Notes under the pieces: generated by a model
Told to the model about the DNA's origin: nothing
Seen by the model: only the letters and a program-made list of their open reading frames with translations
Databases searched by the model: none
Made by a program: the position numbers and the translations under genes
Source of the DNA: Colius striatus
Taxonomy: Eukaryota; Chordata; Aves; Coliiformes; Coliidae
Direction of reading: 5' to 3'
Assembly: GCF_028858725.1 (NCBI RefSeq)
Contig: NC_084761.1
Location: 19,932,501 to 19,996,500 of the forward strand
DNA length: 64,000 nucleotides
Shown here: positions 37,322 to 48,800 of the stretch, in pieces
Position numbering within the stretch: the stretch's first letter is position 1
Layout: each line of letters opens with the position of its first letter

Positions 37322-37523
37322 CAGGAGAAACGTGATTCACATGGCGTCACACATCTTTCTCTCCTCCCTGCACATCCTCGGATGGCCCCTGCTTGCCCTC
37401 TTCCCTGTCTGTGACCGTCAAGTGGTCATGGCACAGCTCGAGCCGGCAGGGCATAGCCCAACACGACCCAGTATGGCTCAGTAGCTTCCAGATGTGAGAG
37501 CTGGCTGTGGGGTCGATTCCGTG

Positions 37524-37562
37524 GACCATCCATCTCTTCAGCGGGCCATCCATCTCTTCAGC
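37524..37562. repeat. Short tandem duplication
   Basis: The unit ccatccatctcttcagc occurs twice in a row with a 20-bp period. No function is evident. Confidence 0.85.
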
Positions 37563-40500
37563 CTACTCCACTTGCTGGGAACCCAGCAGTGCCAGGGAGC
37601 CAACCATGGAAGTTCATACAGGCACAGACTGTTGTTTAGACACACAAATTTGGAAGTTAAATTTAGTGCAGCCCATATTTTCTTGACTTCAGTAAGTCTG
37701 AAAGATGAGAGTAGAAACAGAGATACAAAATCCTTTGTCTAGGGAGAAGTTATCATTTAATTTTAGCACCTGACTAAAAACACAGTAGTTTCAGTGAGGA
37801 TTTAGTTGTTATCTGAACAGCATACAACAATGAACATTTTGCAAAGCAGTGAGTGATAGGGGCCCTCTTCAGCCAGCTGGAAAGATGTCAAGGCTTCGGG
37901 CCTGCAGGAGGATCTGGGAATGCCTCTGAGCAGCAGACTCAGTCCAGAGGTGCCATTGCCATACCCCACTTTCTTCCCAGTCTTTGGAGATCATGCATTC
38001 CCTTATTTCAGTTCTCCAACTTTTCTTTGGCCTGCTGTTGTGCTTTCCAGGACAGTGAAGAGTGATGAAAATTTTTACCTTAGGATCTATATAAAGATAT
38101 AATAACTGTGTTAAGGGTTTTTTTCGTTGATCTGGGGAGCAAAAGAACCAATTTGATATTAGTGCAGTATCTGCAAGCTCGTAAATGAACTCTCTGTTTA
38201 ATTGAAGAATATTCCCAGGAAGAGGGAAGCTGAGAACAGAGATAACTGCATGCTTGCAATTAGTCCATCAGGTGTTTCCCTGCATGCTGACTGATTTGAC
38301 TGCCTTGCCACTCCTCTGGACCAGAGTGTGGGCTCACTGATTTGGACATTTGCTCTAGGTCCATCAGACTTAGAAGCCTTGAGGCACTTGACTCTCTTGT
38401 TTTTTCCATCCTGCCCAAAGTAATGCAAGTAAATGCTTAAGTAATCGAGTGGTTTGTATCACTCTCTAAAGTGCCTGTTTCTCATCATGCTTGGTCTGCC
38501 AAAGGGTAGGGAGCAAATACCAAGTACCTACTTGTCTGTAGTTCCTTCCTTCTGCCTTGTGCTCATGAGTCTTCTGAAAGAGCTACAGGTTCTAGTTCGA
38601 TAGGTGAGCACCAGCTATCAAATGCTGGCGTGGATGCTGGTCCTTGCTCCACCACAGCAAAACCTAGATACAACCCGGCCTATTGTTGTGAAATTTCATT
38701 ACAAGGTGCAAAAAGAAAATGACATTTTCATGCCAAGAATCCTATTTCTCCAATACAAAACCATTCAGAGTAGAACCTGAAGTCATATGCTAGGTGTGCC
38801 AGATGGAAAGAGATCATAGAGGCATGGGTTAGCTTTAAAATGTAAGAACTCTAGTCTATCAGAGCTGTTTTCTGACTTTTTTCTCTCCATATTTAAGATT
38901 CCTCCCTGCCCCACTCCTTACATAAACTAAAATTTCCTGGCTTGTGTCTGTTTATAAGATAGGGCAGTCTGTGCTGGCTTTTGTTTATTTGGGAAAAGCT
39001 TTCCTATGCTATGAGTTTGTTTTTCTTGTTGTGGCAATGTTCTGTGTGAACAGATTTTCTGCTTTGGAAAGCACTAGCGCAATAGCAGCCTGGTTCTGAA
39101 CTAGGTTGTTTTGGATTTCAGGGTAGTCTTCATTTGTTGTATGAAGTCTTTGTTGCACTGACGTCAATGGCAACTTAGATGAAGCCGACTTTTCATACCT
39201 GACTTCAGTTGTCACTTTAAGTAGACTAGGTATGGAAGAACAATTGGGGCTGACCTGTGTTTTACCCCCTTTTTGAGCAATTCATGGAGGGCAGCAATGG
39301 CAGAACTCTTAAAAAATTGCCGTGGATGGTATGTTAAGGTCACATCTCATGGAGGAAAAGGATTTTTCTGTTGGAGTAGCCAATGCCTTGTGTCGTGTAG
39401 AAATCTTCATTAACAAAGTGTATTTCACTAGAATAACTACTTCAGTCTAATCCAAATCTCTCAGAAGGAATTTGTGACCAGGAATAAACTGAGCTAAAGT
39501 AAATATATAGCAGTATCAGTGGTTACATTAGTTTGGCATTTAAAACGTGTAAGTAGTAAAACAGTAGTGACAAACTCCCCGTGCGGTGAGAAACTCTGCA
39601 GTGGATCTTCTGTCCCGTGGGCTTCAAACTGTCAACTTCATCAACAGGATCTGGAATGACATTACTTTCCTCTGCCTTCTCAAACAGCTGGAAAGCACTT
39701 CCTAGCATTTCTTGTCTCCAGTGGGAGATTTCGTAACAGTTAATTGATAGGGTCTTAAAAAAACCAACACGCTACTTTCAAGTAAAACTATGCTTCTTGT
39801 GAACTGGAAAAGTTTCCATCTTTTTAGTGGAACAGTTGTGTTTGAAATCTGGAGAACTGGTCTTTGTGGGTTTTGGCACTTAATTTGTTTAGGGCTTAGA
39901 AAATCTACTGGCCTAGCACCATGTCCCTGTGCTGATACAGCTTTCAAAAGCAATCTGGTTTATTGTTTTTCAACTAGGAAAAATTCATTCACGTGCATTC
40001 ATTTGCCACTGACTGGCCTCAGTGTGAATGATAACATGATTCAGCATTAATCCAGCAGATAAGCTGTTCAGGTATATTCCTTTTAAAGGGACATCTGAGT
40101 GTTGAGCAGCTCATAACAATAAAATAATGATGTGTCAGGGAAGCAGAAACTCGCTTACAGAAAGAGATGAAGAAGCTCTGAGATTGCTTCACTATGCAGA
40201 AAGGAAATACTCTTCCATCAGCAAATGTGACTTGTTGACGAAGCCTATTTGCTCAGTCATTTTCCTGTGATATGATTAACCATTTTGTTTGACATTCACA
40301 AGAACATTTATTGATGGGGTAGAATGTCTTCATTCTCTGACATATCAAAACTCCTCAACAGCTGGCCTGACCAAGTAAAAGTTTTGGGAATGTCTTGTGC
40401 AAATACCCACCATACCAACAGAGCAAGAGGAAACTTTAGATGTATGAAGACTGAAAGAAATGTCTCATCTGTCCAGGAACATTGCTCAGTCATTTCCTTT

Positions 40501-40694
40501 AAGATGTGCTAGGCTAACCCTACTCATCTAGCTCTGTCTGCGTGCACTCAAAGCAATATTATCAGGACCACGTTTTAGAAAAAAAGGCAATAAAAAGTCA
40601 TATGTGCATCATTTACTCTGTTGTGCTGTTTGCACTAGTGCTCAGAATGTCCTGCTGCTATTCCTTTGTACTGGAATTAATACAATAATCATTA
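37563..40694. other. Intergenic, no gene recognised
   Basis: No exon, RNA gene or clear transposon. It is the upstream side of chemokine A and may hold its enhancers. Confidence 0.55.
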
Positions 40695-40936
40695 ATGAAG
40701 GCAGATTAAATGATAAATATTAGGAAAAATCTCTTCCCCGAAGGATTGTCAACCACTGGAACAGGCAGCTGCCTGGGGAAGTAGTGGAGTCCTCATCCCT
40801 TGAGGGATTCCAAAGTCATGTAGCTGTGGGGCTGTGAGACATGGTTTAGTAGTGGCTATGGCAGTGCTGTGGGAACAGTTGGACACAATGAGCTTAAAAT
40901 TCTTTTCTAACCCAAATGACTCTGATTCTTTGTGAT
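40695..40936 (+). mobile_element. CR1 LINE 3' fragment (another subfamily)
   Basis: Plus-strand CR1 tail: 'ttaggaaaaatctcttccccgaagg', 'ccactggaacaggcagctgcc', 'gtagtggagtcctcatccc', 'gacatggtttagtagtgg', 'ggacacaatgagctta' and a degraded end 'gactctgattctttgtgat'. It differs in wording from the 33- and 57-kb copies, so it is a separate CR1 subfamily. Confidence 0.9.
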
Positions 40937-43900
40937 CCTCACTTTTAGATATTATTCTTAACAAAGTGAAGAGGAAAATAATTGAGGATCATCCTAAAGG
41001 AATGAACTCTGTCAAAGATTACGCCCTGGGCAATTAGATGAATTTTGCAAACAGGATCAGACCAACCTTCTGGCCAGGCTTTTCCGGCTATGGGGAGATT
41101 CCCCTCCCTTTTCTAATTGACACAACCAGTTGGTCACACTTGATTATTAGTTACTGTTGAGAGAAAAGTGAAGTTGACTGGTAGGCATGCTCTCCTCTTG
41201 CATTGGTTCCTCCTGGAAGCAGGGCTAAGAGGAGGCAAATCAGCTAATTTTCTTACACCATTGTGTATGAATCAAGGATGCTCAAGGAGAAGGAGTAACT
41301 TGAAAAGCATTCATCTGGGATGAGGTTAGTGTATCAAGAGGTCTGTCAGATGACAGAGAACAAGAACATGTATCATAACATAAGGAAAATGTGCAATCTA
41401 CACAGCTTATCCTGCCACTTTGAATGGAAGATATTTCTAGGAAATTGAAGGAAAGCCCAGTGACATTAACTTCTCCTTGACAGTCACATGGTAGACTGAT
41501 CCTTGCTCCCATCAGGTGAGAATTATTGCAATGGATGATAAATCTGCTTTGAGCGAACAAGTAGCAGAACTGATGAAACTGGATTTCAATGAACTTGAGT
41601 TTTGGGATTGGATTCCCTCATATGTGATGAGGTACACAATCCAAAACAGGAACTTTCCCCAATTAAGACACTTGTAACTTCTTTTTCTCCCTCTGTCTTT
41701 GGTTCTTTAGTGTGTTACGAAAGTGTTATTTGATTACTCTGCAGTCGTTCCCTCAGTGGGAGCACAATGGCAATTTCTACAGCTACCTGTACACTTTCAG
41801 AAAACTTCTAGAAAAAAGAATGTCTTTGATCCTAATACTTTGAAAATGGCAAACATGCAGAAGTTGCCAGGGGAACAGAGGAATACAAAACAGTCAAGGC
41901 AGCTTCATCACACAATTGACTTTATTTACTAAGAAAACCAGACTAGATGCTGCCAAACAGATGTGGAACTGAATTTCATTACTGTTCCACTCCCAGGCAG
42001 TCATCCAAATCAAGTAATCATATTTGCAAAAAGCCATGCAGACAGAAAATCCTCATATTGTCTGTGGTAGCTACAGACATGTAGCAGGGGTAGTATGAAA
42101 AGGACATCTAGCCATTACGGGCCTGTTTAAATACGTGTTTTCTGAGGAGATGGTGGTGGAGTGGTGTTAAGGTGGAAAGAAAGATACTCAGATGAGGACA
42201 AAAATGCTGAAATCCTGCTGCCACTCTCAAAATGAGTTGAGAACCACTGTCAAACTTGTGCTCTCCCTTCCCTTTGTCCTTCACAGCCTCCTCTGGCCAC
42301 CAAGAAGTGCCCCAGTAGCCAGAGGATTCCAAAGGTAAGAGAGTGTGCTGGGGCAGCCACATCTCTTTTTTTGCTCTGACAAACAGCTTTAGAAGTCTGC
42401 TTATTTTTTGTGAACCTTCTGATCTGCGGCCTTTTTGGACTGGTGTAAGTATGAGAGGAGCTGGCCTTTCTTCCCTATTGCAGAAGCAGAATTTGCTTGG
42501 AGATATAGCCTTATAGCTGGATTTGTGTTAAGGCAGAGCATACATGTCCCAAACAGGGATGGGGGCCTCAGTCCTAGGCACTGTGCAAGTGTGGACCAAA
42601 GGGATAATTCTTCCCAAAGAAAGACTTCCACAGCTGAGTCACAACAACCAGTATGAACCAGGAAAGGCAATGTTAGGTGTTGCAAACAACAGATATTGTA
42701 GTACATTTGCATGACTCTGATTGCATGTCGCAGGGTGGATTTGTTACTGGATCAGCTAGCAAATTTGCAGTGCAAGTGCTTCAAACTCCATATTCACAAT
42801 GATTTCTGTCTTATTATGGAGAATGTCCAACCTGCTCATGTTTTCCACAGAGGCTGGAAATTAACTTCTGAAGCCATTACAGGTATCAGCATGACCAGTA
42901 TTTACTTAGAAGAGTTTGGCTGAGGAACAAATTAGCAACAGACTAATCAGTTCTGAAACAGGTAGCGTTAGCCTTGCAGTACCCACAGCCTGCTACCTCC
43001 CACTGCATTTTCATGGAGGATATGTTAGAAAAATACATGAAAACAGTGTTTCTCCTTTGCAGCAGGTGAAGTGACAGAGGTGTGTCAATAGACAGAAAGA
43101 AAAGACTCAAGCTGGAGAACTCCCAGACAGACACCTTCATATTTAAACTAGTGTCAGTCTGTTACTGTGATGCAGTTACATTATCCGACCTTCATGCCAT
43201 CCAGATTGCAGTTTGCTGGCTTCATTCAATCCAAACCAGCTCCAACTCACTCCCTGCCCTTGGCATCCAACAGATCTGCCAAAACATTAGGGTTTCTTCC
43301 TAGCCTCTACAAGTGGCAGCACTGGCTCATTTCAAGCACAGCAAGAGAGGGGAAGGGTAAAATGTTTTATTGTAACCTTACTAAGAAGTCTAAGCCACTG
43401 GGCTGTATGAAACCCATCCTTTTCTTTATTACCAAAGGAACCAGAAATTGGTACAAGGGGAGTGTGTGGGAAAGAGGAAAATGGAGCCATGGGGCTTTTC
43501 ACATCAGCTTCCCAAATAATTTCATTTCCCTACAAGTAGGACCAAGTAAAAGCAGCTCTGTCCTGCTGCTTTGCGCCCAGAGCTCCCCTTGAGGCAAAGG
43601 AATGCTGAGGAGTATAGTTTCAGAGTGGTGAAAGAATGTTGATGGGCGCAGCTTGTACTTGCCATGAACTATACTGACAAGATTTGACATTTTAAGATCT
43701 GTCTTTTGTGTTAACACATGGAAACACACACCAGAAAAGCATATATAAATATTTATTTTTTTTAAAAGCAACACTCCGTAAGTTAGAAGGGAAAATTTCT
43801 TAACCAGGAAACATGTATAGGAATAAAAACATGAGGACAAATCTTCTGTTTGAGTTACAGGAACATGTGACAGTTATCCTGGATGTTTCATGATACCTCT

Positions 43901-44034
43901 CCACAGTAATTGTACATATGTAATTATGAGAGTTTCTTCAATATTTTGGAAAATGAGAAGATTAATAGAAATCACATGGTCTCACCATGATGACATATAA
44001 AGGCTGGTATTTCAAAGTGGTTTAGATCCCCCTT
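40937..44034. other. Intergenic, no gene recognised
   Basis: No exon with a recognisable domain. Open frames up to 141 codons show no similarity I know. Confidence 0.5.
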
Positions 44035-44828
44035 TTTATTTTTCTGCTGGACAGAAATATGAAGAGCACAGGAAACTGCATCTACACAATTCTAAAAGGA
44101 GTAACTAGCAGCATGTTCACTTAAAACTTCATATAAATTATGACATTATGCCATACAAAGAAAGACATCACATGTCTAAGGTTGCAAAGAGCAAAATCCA
44201 TCAGCTCCCTCAAAATGCAAATGCACTAGGTAAGCAGTGCTGGCTGAACAGGGTCTTCTGGCACAAGAAGGGAACTGAAAGTTGCTGCTGACCTGGCATT
44301 GCAGAGCTACCTTTGGCTCTGGCACAGCAGGCTGAGCTGTTTCCCAGGTGGTACAAAACAAAATAAAGACATGGCTTGGGAGGCGGCAGTTCGCTTCTCT
44401 GCTCAGGGCTGCTGTGTAAAGTAAATGTTTCTGTGAGTTACACAAGGCCTTACAAAGGCGTGTAGCATGGAAACGCACTTCATGCTGATGTTGAAGCCTC
44501 ATCAGTGGTTTGCTGATGACCAGGCAATTTTTTTCCTGTGAAAGAATTCAGGATATTTTCTGTATCTTTTCTTCTGCACAGCCTCCCAAAAAGCATGACT
44601 TTAAGGAAAGTAAATTAGTACAGCATTTAAAGTTGTGCTTTTCAGACAATGTCCAAATTAAAGATACATCTTACACAGTACTTGCAATATTTAAATAGAC
44701 AGATATAATTACATTAAATAAAGATCCAAATAAACAGTTGGAACTCAAACACATTGTGTTTCAACATAAGGAAGCTCCTGAAGCCTCAGGCTCCGTGCCA
44801 TCCCACCTCCAGCGACGTCCTTCCCCCT
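44035..44828 (-). other. Probable 3'UTR of GC-rich CXC chemokine B
   Basis: Follows the stop codon of copy B. It holds a minus-strand AU-rich cluster at about 44688-44735 (TTTATTTGG, TTTATTTAATG and CTATTTAAAT) and an AATAAA hexamer at 44035-44040 as a possible poly(A) signal. It shows no similarity to the flank of copy A. Confidence 0.55.
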
Positions 44829-45553
44829 TCAGTTCTTCTGCATTGAGCTGAAAGTGAACAGCCGAGAGGACAGCCATCAGCACTGCCTGCCAATACCCGT
44901 GGCCTGCAGCCCGCTAGGAAGCAGGATGCGAGGCAGGTGGAAGAGGCTGCCCCCGCTTTACCCGGGGGGTCTGTGCCTGTGCTGCTGCCAGGGCTGCAGC
45001 CACAGCCTCCCTGCTCCGTCCCGGGACATCCCCGCGGCGGAGACCGGGGCTGCCCCTAGTCCCGGCAGGTACCTGCTGAGGAGCTTGGCGAGGAGAAGCT
45101 TGACCCAGGGTGCGGAGGGGCTCAGGCAGACCGTCTGTCCCTGCTTCGTCGTGGCTCTGTGGGGCGAGGCAGGGAGTGAGGCCGGAGCCAGGCCAGGACC
45201 TGGGGCCGGGAGGGGGCCGGGCACTTACATGACCTCGGGCACGGCGCAGTGTGGCCCCTCGGCGACGAGCTCCAGGCGGGCCAGGCGTCGCGGCGGGATC
45301 ACGTCGGAGACGGCCCGCACGCAGCGGCAACGCAGCTCCCCGGCCAGCGGCGCCCCTGGCAGCGGGACGCGTCGCCTGAGCCCCGGCTGCGGGGCCCCGG
45401 CCCGCCCCGACCCCCGCCGGCCCCCGGCCGCAGACGGCTGGGTGCCCCGGCTCAGCCCGCCGGCAGAACCCGCAGGCGCTTACCCCGGCAGCGAGCGGCG
45501 GCGGCGGCCAGGAGGAGGAGGAGGAGCAGGGGGAGGCGGAGGTGCGGACTCAT
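44829..45553 (-). CDS. GC-rich ELR-positive CXC chemokine, copy B
   Basis: Minus-strand exons: 45484-45553 (start codon at 45553), 45229-45355, 45073-45156 and 44829-44847, phases 1, 2, 2, all with GT/AG borders. The model is 99 residues: the same leader, ELR (30-32), Cys 33/35/60/76 and Trp 83 as copy A, but a private tail ending SSMQKN. Exon 4 has a good acceptor (ctgttcactttcag) and a length usual for the family, and an AU-rich 3'UTR follows, so this copy looks complete. The introns are only about 72-220 bp, which makes the whole gene about 0.72 kb. Third-position GC is close to saturation, unlike CXCL8 16 kb away. Expected role: secreted heterophil attractant acting through CXCR1/CXCR2-type receptors. 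I cannot say which named avian or mammalian gene it is orthologous to. Confidence 0.9.
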
Positions 45554-45640
45554 GGCCGGTGCTGGCGGTGGAGGTGCTGCGGGAGCAGTGTGCGGCCCCT
45601 TGTCTGCTGGAGCTTTTATCCCTCACCGGGAGCTGTCGGG
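45052..45640. repeat. 589-bp tract shared with copy A
   Basis: Partner of 36732-37321; same orientation, about 8.3 kb away. Confidence 0.93.
45613..45620 (-). promoter_or_regulatory. TATA-like box of chemokine B
   Basis: GATAAAAG on the minus strand, about 60 bp upstream of the start codon, identical to copy A. Upstream of 45640 the sequence is GC-rich and private to B (CCGCGCCCGGGAAAATAC on the minus strand). No perfect NF-kB consensus is visible. Confidence 0.6.
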
Positions 45641-45800
45641 TATTTTCCCGGGCGCGGAGCGGAGCCAGGGGTTGTGCCTGGCCGGACTCCCCACCTACCT
45701 CCTTTGCCCCGGGCCAGGTGGGACGGCGGTCCCCGTTCCACCGCCGGGTGCTGAAGGAGCGGGACAGAGGGAAGGGGCTGCTCCCTGCCCAGAGAGGCTC

Positions 45801-48800
45801 GAGGCACAGTGGCTTTTCAGGTACAGGGGAGGAGGAAAGGTGATACAGCACAGTCCTCCCGGTCTGCTCAGGGTCTGTGCGGGGCCTTGAGGAGACTCAG
45901 ACCATTCTCTGTAGGGAGCTGAGGCTCTTTTGTGCGGGAATAAGTCTTGGTGCAGGGTGTAGAGTCAAAGGAGAGTTTGGGCTCTGAAGCCCACCTTGCT
46001 GGCTAACACTGTGCAACTGTGTGCTCTTACCCAGTGGGAGTTGGTCCTCTGAACACCCCTTTCTTCACCTGCCTGCAAATCTGTTCTACTTGCAACCAGG
46101 GGACACTGAAATTTTCATATCTACACTACACTAGTACAAGTCTTCTGTTCCACTCTGCACCAATAGGTCAATAGTCTTCATGACTGTCAAGGCATTTTGC
46201 TACATTATATTATAAAGCAGAAAAAAAGTTATCTGGGAGCTTTTACAGAAAATGATATGCAATTTTTCTGAGCCTTATTTACATGTAGATTTAGATTAAT
46301 TATGCAATTTCAAAGCACTTTTAAAATGAGTTTTTGTATGAAATATGATTTTACGCATCCTTTTATTTTTTTTGCAGTCAATCCTTTTATTCTCTTCCAC
46401 AGGTACTTATGAACATGAGTGGAGATCAGTAAATCAAGTTGTTCCTGGGTCAGACTGTCATGTGTTTTGCCCCAACAACTTGAACATTTTGTGTATCCCT
46501 AAGGTGTCTAGATCTGTCTTTTGATAGCATGTGTCACATGTTGCTTTGATTTATGACATTTCTACAGCTATGCAGGAATTTAAGGTTTGCAACTGTGTTC
46601 TTAGATCTTATTCCTCCTGAAATTTTCTAGTCTTTATTTATTTAATAAAAATTTCTTTACTGTAGAATATACATCTAACTAATGCAAAATCGGATAATAC
46701 CAGTCAAATTTCAATGAAACAGTCCTGGTTTGTGAAGATCTTCTCATGAATCATTACTAGAATGACCTGAAACCAAACATGTTATAGTGACTGCTTTAAA
46801 CTGGCTTAACTTGATTTTCAGGAGAAAAATGACATTGTTTCCTTATAAGAAGATTGTCAACACAGACACAACTTCTTGCAACTAAAGTATTTCAATTATA
46901 TTTACTCTTTTTTTTTAGATATAAGGCAAGTACTCATCAAAATAAAATATTAAAAGGACAGAATAGGAATTAATCGTAGGTAAAACCATACTGGTAGGGT
47001 TGCCAAGATGGACTGCAAAGTAAGGTGATTTTGAAATTGCAAGGGTCATAGTACAGTAATTTCATTAGAAGTTTTACTCTCTGAAAAGAACCAAAGTCAG
47101 TACTCAGAACAGGTAAAATGTAGCATGCAAATCAGTCCTTGCAAATAGACAAATTAGGTGGCAACCTGGTAGTACACAGAGACTCTTACTCCTGAGCTTT
47201 CACATCACTGCTGGTTTAGTCTCTCACGAGATCAGCTATGAGGGAAGATTGAATGTCATAAGCAAATGGCGATTGCCCCATGCAATCAGGAAATGGCTAA
47301 TGACTAATTTTCACCCCTTTCCAATTGTCATTTGGTATGGTATGATATCCTTAAAAGCTGTTGGCTTGTGTCTTGGTCTTAAAAGGAAATTACATGATGA
47401 AGACATCTCTCTGCCCTGCTCTGTCATTTCCCCCCCTCTCCCCATTTCACCCTGCCAGTAAAGTTTGTATCATTTCGCCAGCTTCAGAAAGATTTGACAA
47501 AGGGTTATGAAGGGCTGTCAACCAACTTGGTACAAGATAGTGGAGAGCTGCAGGGAGGAAGAGCACCAAGCCAGCACTGCCACTGAGGGAAAATCTGCAG
47601 CAAAAGCCCTGCTATTTCCACCTTGCCATCTGGCCAGTCCAGATGTTCCTTTGTGCGGCCAGTGCATAGCTTGGAGATTGCTGCCTCCTGTGCTGTCTCT
47701 TGTCTAGCTGCTGTCCATGATGCAGAGGTTGTGTGGGAGTCCAGAGGATGTTAAATTGAGTATATTAGAAGAAGCATACATCCTCACATCTGGGCCCATT
47801 ACTTTCTGGGGACCCTTATGCCATCTGTCTTTTTTTAGTTGAAAACTAATTGTTTTTAATGAAAATGTATTCTCCAGTAATGTGTATATGAAATTGCACA
47901 TAGAGCTGATGCATCATATAACTTGTGCTTCCATCTTCAAGACGGAACTGTATAGCAGAGGTGCCGTTCCAGGCTTTTATTTTTGCAGCCTTCTAAGTAG
48001 TAACAGTAGTAGTAGGTGAGTATTGTGGTGTGTTTGAGAGTAGATAGGATAAGAAGTTGGAGCCAGAGAAGCAGGGACATGCTTTCCTTGGAAACTAGAG
48101 AGATTCCTTAAGAAAACTGTAAGAAACACAGCTGTTAAGAATGGACAATTGCCCACAGGTGCTTAGGGGCAACCACTAACCAGAAATGTTAGAAAACTGG
48201 CCTGGGGTTGCTTGAGATCCCTTGAGATCTTAGGGATGAAGTCACCATTCCCTTCAGGCTATAGCACCACAAGCGCTGCCCTGTGAGTTCGTGGCGTGGC
48301 TGCCCAGGGAAGTTCCATGTTCTTTGCAGGATAACACTAATGAACACAGATCTTGCTTGCATATGTGCATTGCTATGTTGATAGGAACACACACATCCTT
48401 GAGTGACCATAATTTATGGGAATCAGGCACCCTATTCCACTGTCATAGACCTCTGTGCATCCAAAATTAGCTTTCTCCTATACGTGGCGCTCACAAGCTG
48501 AATATCAAAACTGAGGCTTAAACTGTATTACCAGGAAGAAGAATTTGCCCAACTATATCAAACTGAGAAAATAAACAGTTAGGATGATGCACAGATAATC
48601 CAGCACAGGTCACTGAAACTATCAGTAGCAGATCCAGCTCTGAATAAATGTGGAGAGCAGATCTGTTGAGTAAGAAATTATCACTCACATAGCGTCAGAT
48701 TATGTGTTATTCTTGTACAGTACACATGAGTAAGGACAGTTACGTGGTAGTGCTTGATTTTATGCTTGGATGACTTTTCACAATATCTGAACTCTCAGAC

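Larger units (their letters stand above)
36660..37330. promoter_or_regulatory. CpG island over chemokine A
   Basis: Very high GC and CpG content covering promoter, exons 1-3 and introns 1-2, in sharp contrast to both flanks. Most of it is the tract shared with copy B. Confidence 0.75.
44870..45800. promoter_or_regulatory. CpG island over chemokine B
   Basis: High GC and CpG density that runs past the shared tract on both sides, further than at copy A. The island looks native here, which hints that B is the donor of the shared tract. Confidence 0.75.

Noticed and set aside
36603-37484. 293-codon plus-strand open frame across chemokine A
   Set aside because: It is the antisense shadow of a GC-rich gene with few stop codons. 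It runs across minus-strand exons and introns and has no domain.
44854-45843. 329-codon plus-strand open frame across chemokine B
   Set aside because: Same cause as at copy A. The minus-strand exon model explains the region with splice sites and family motifs.
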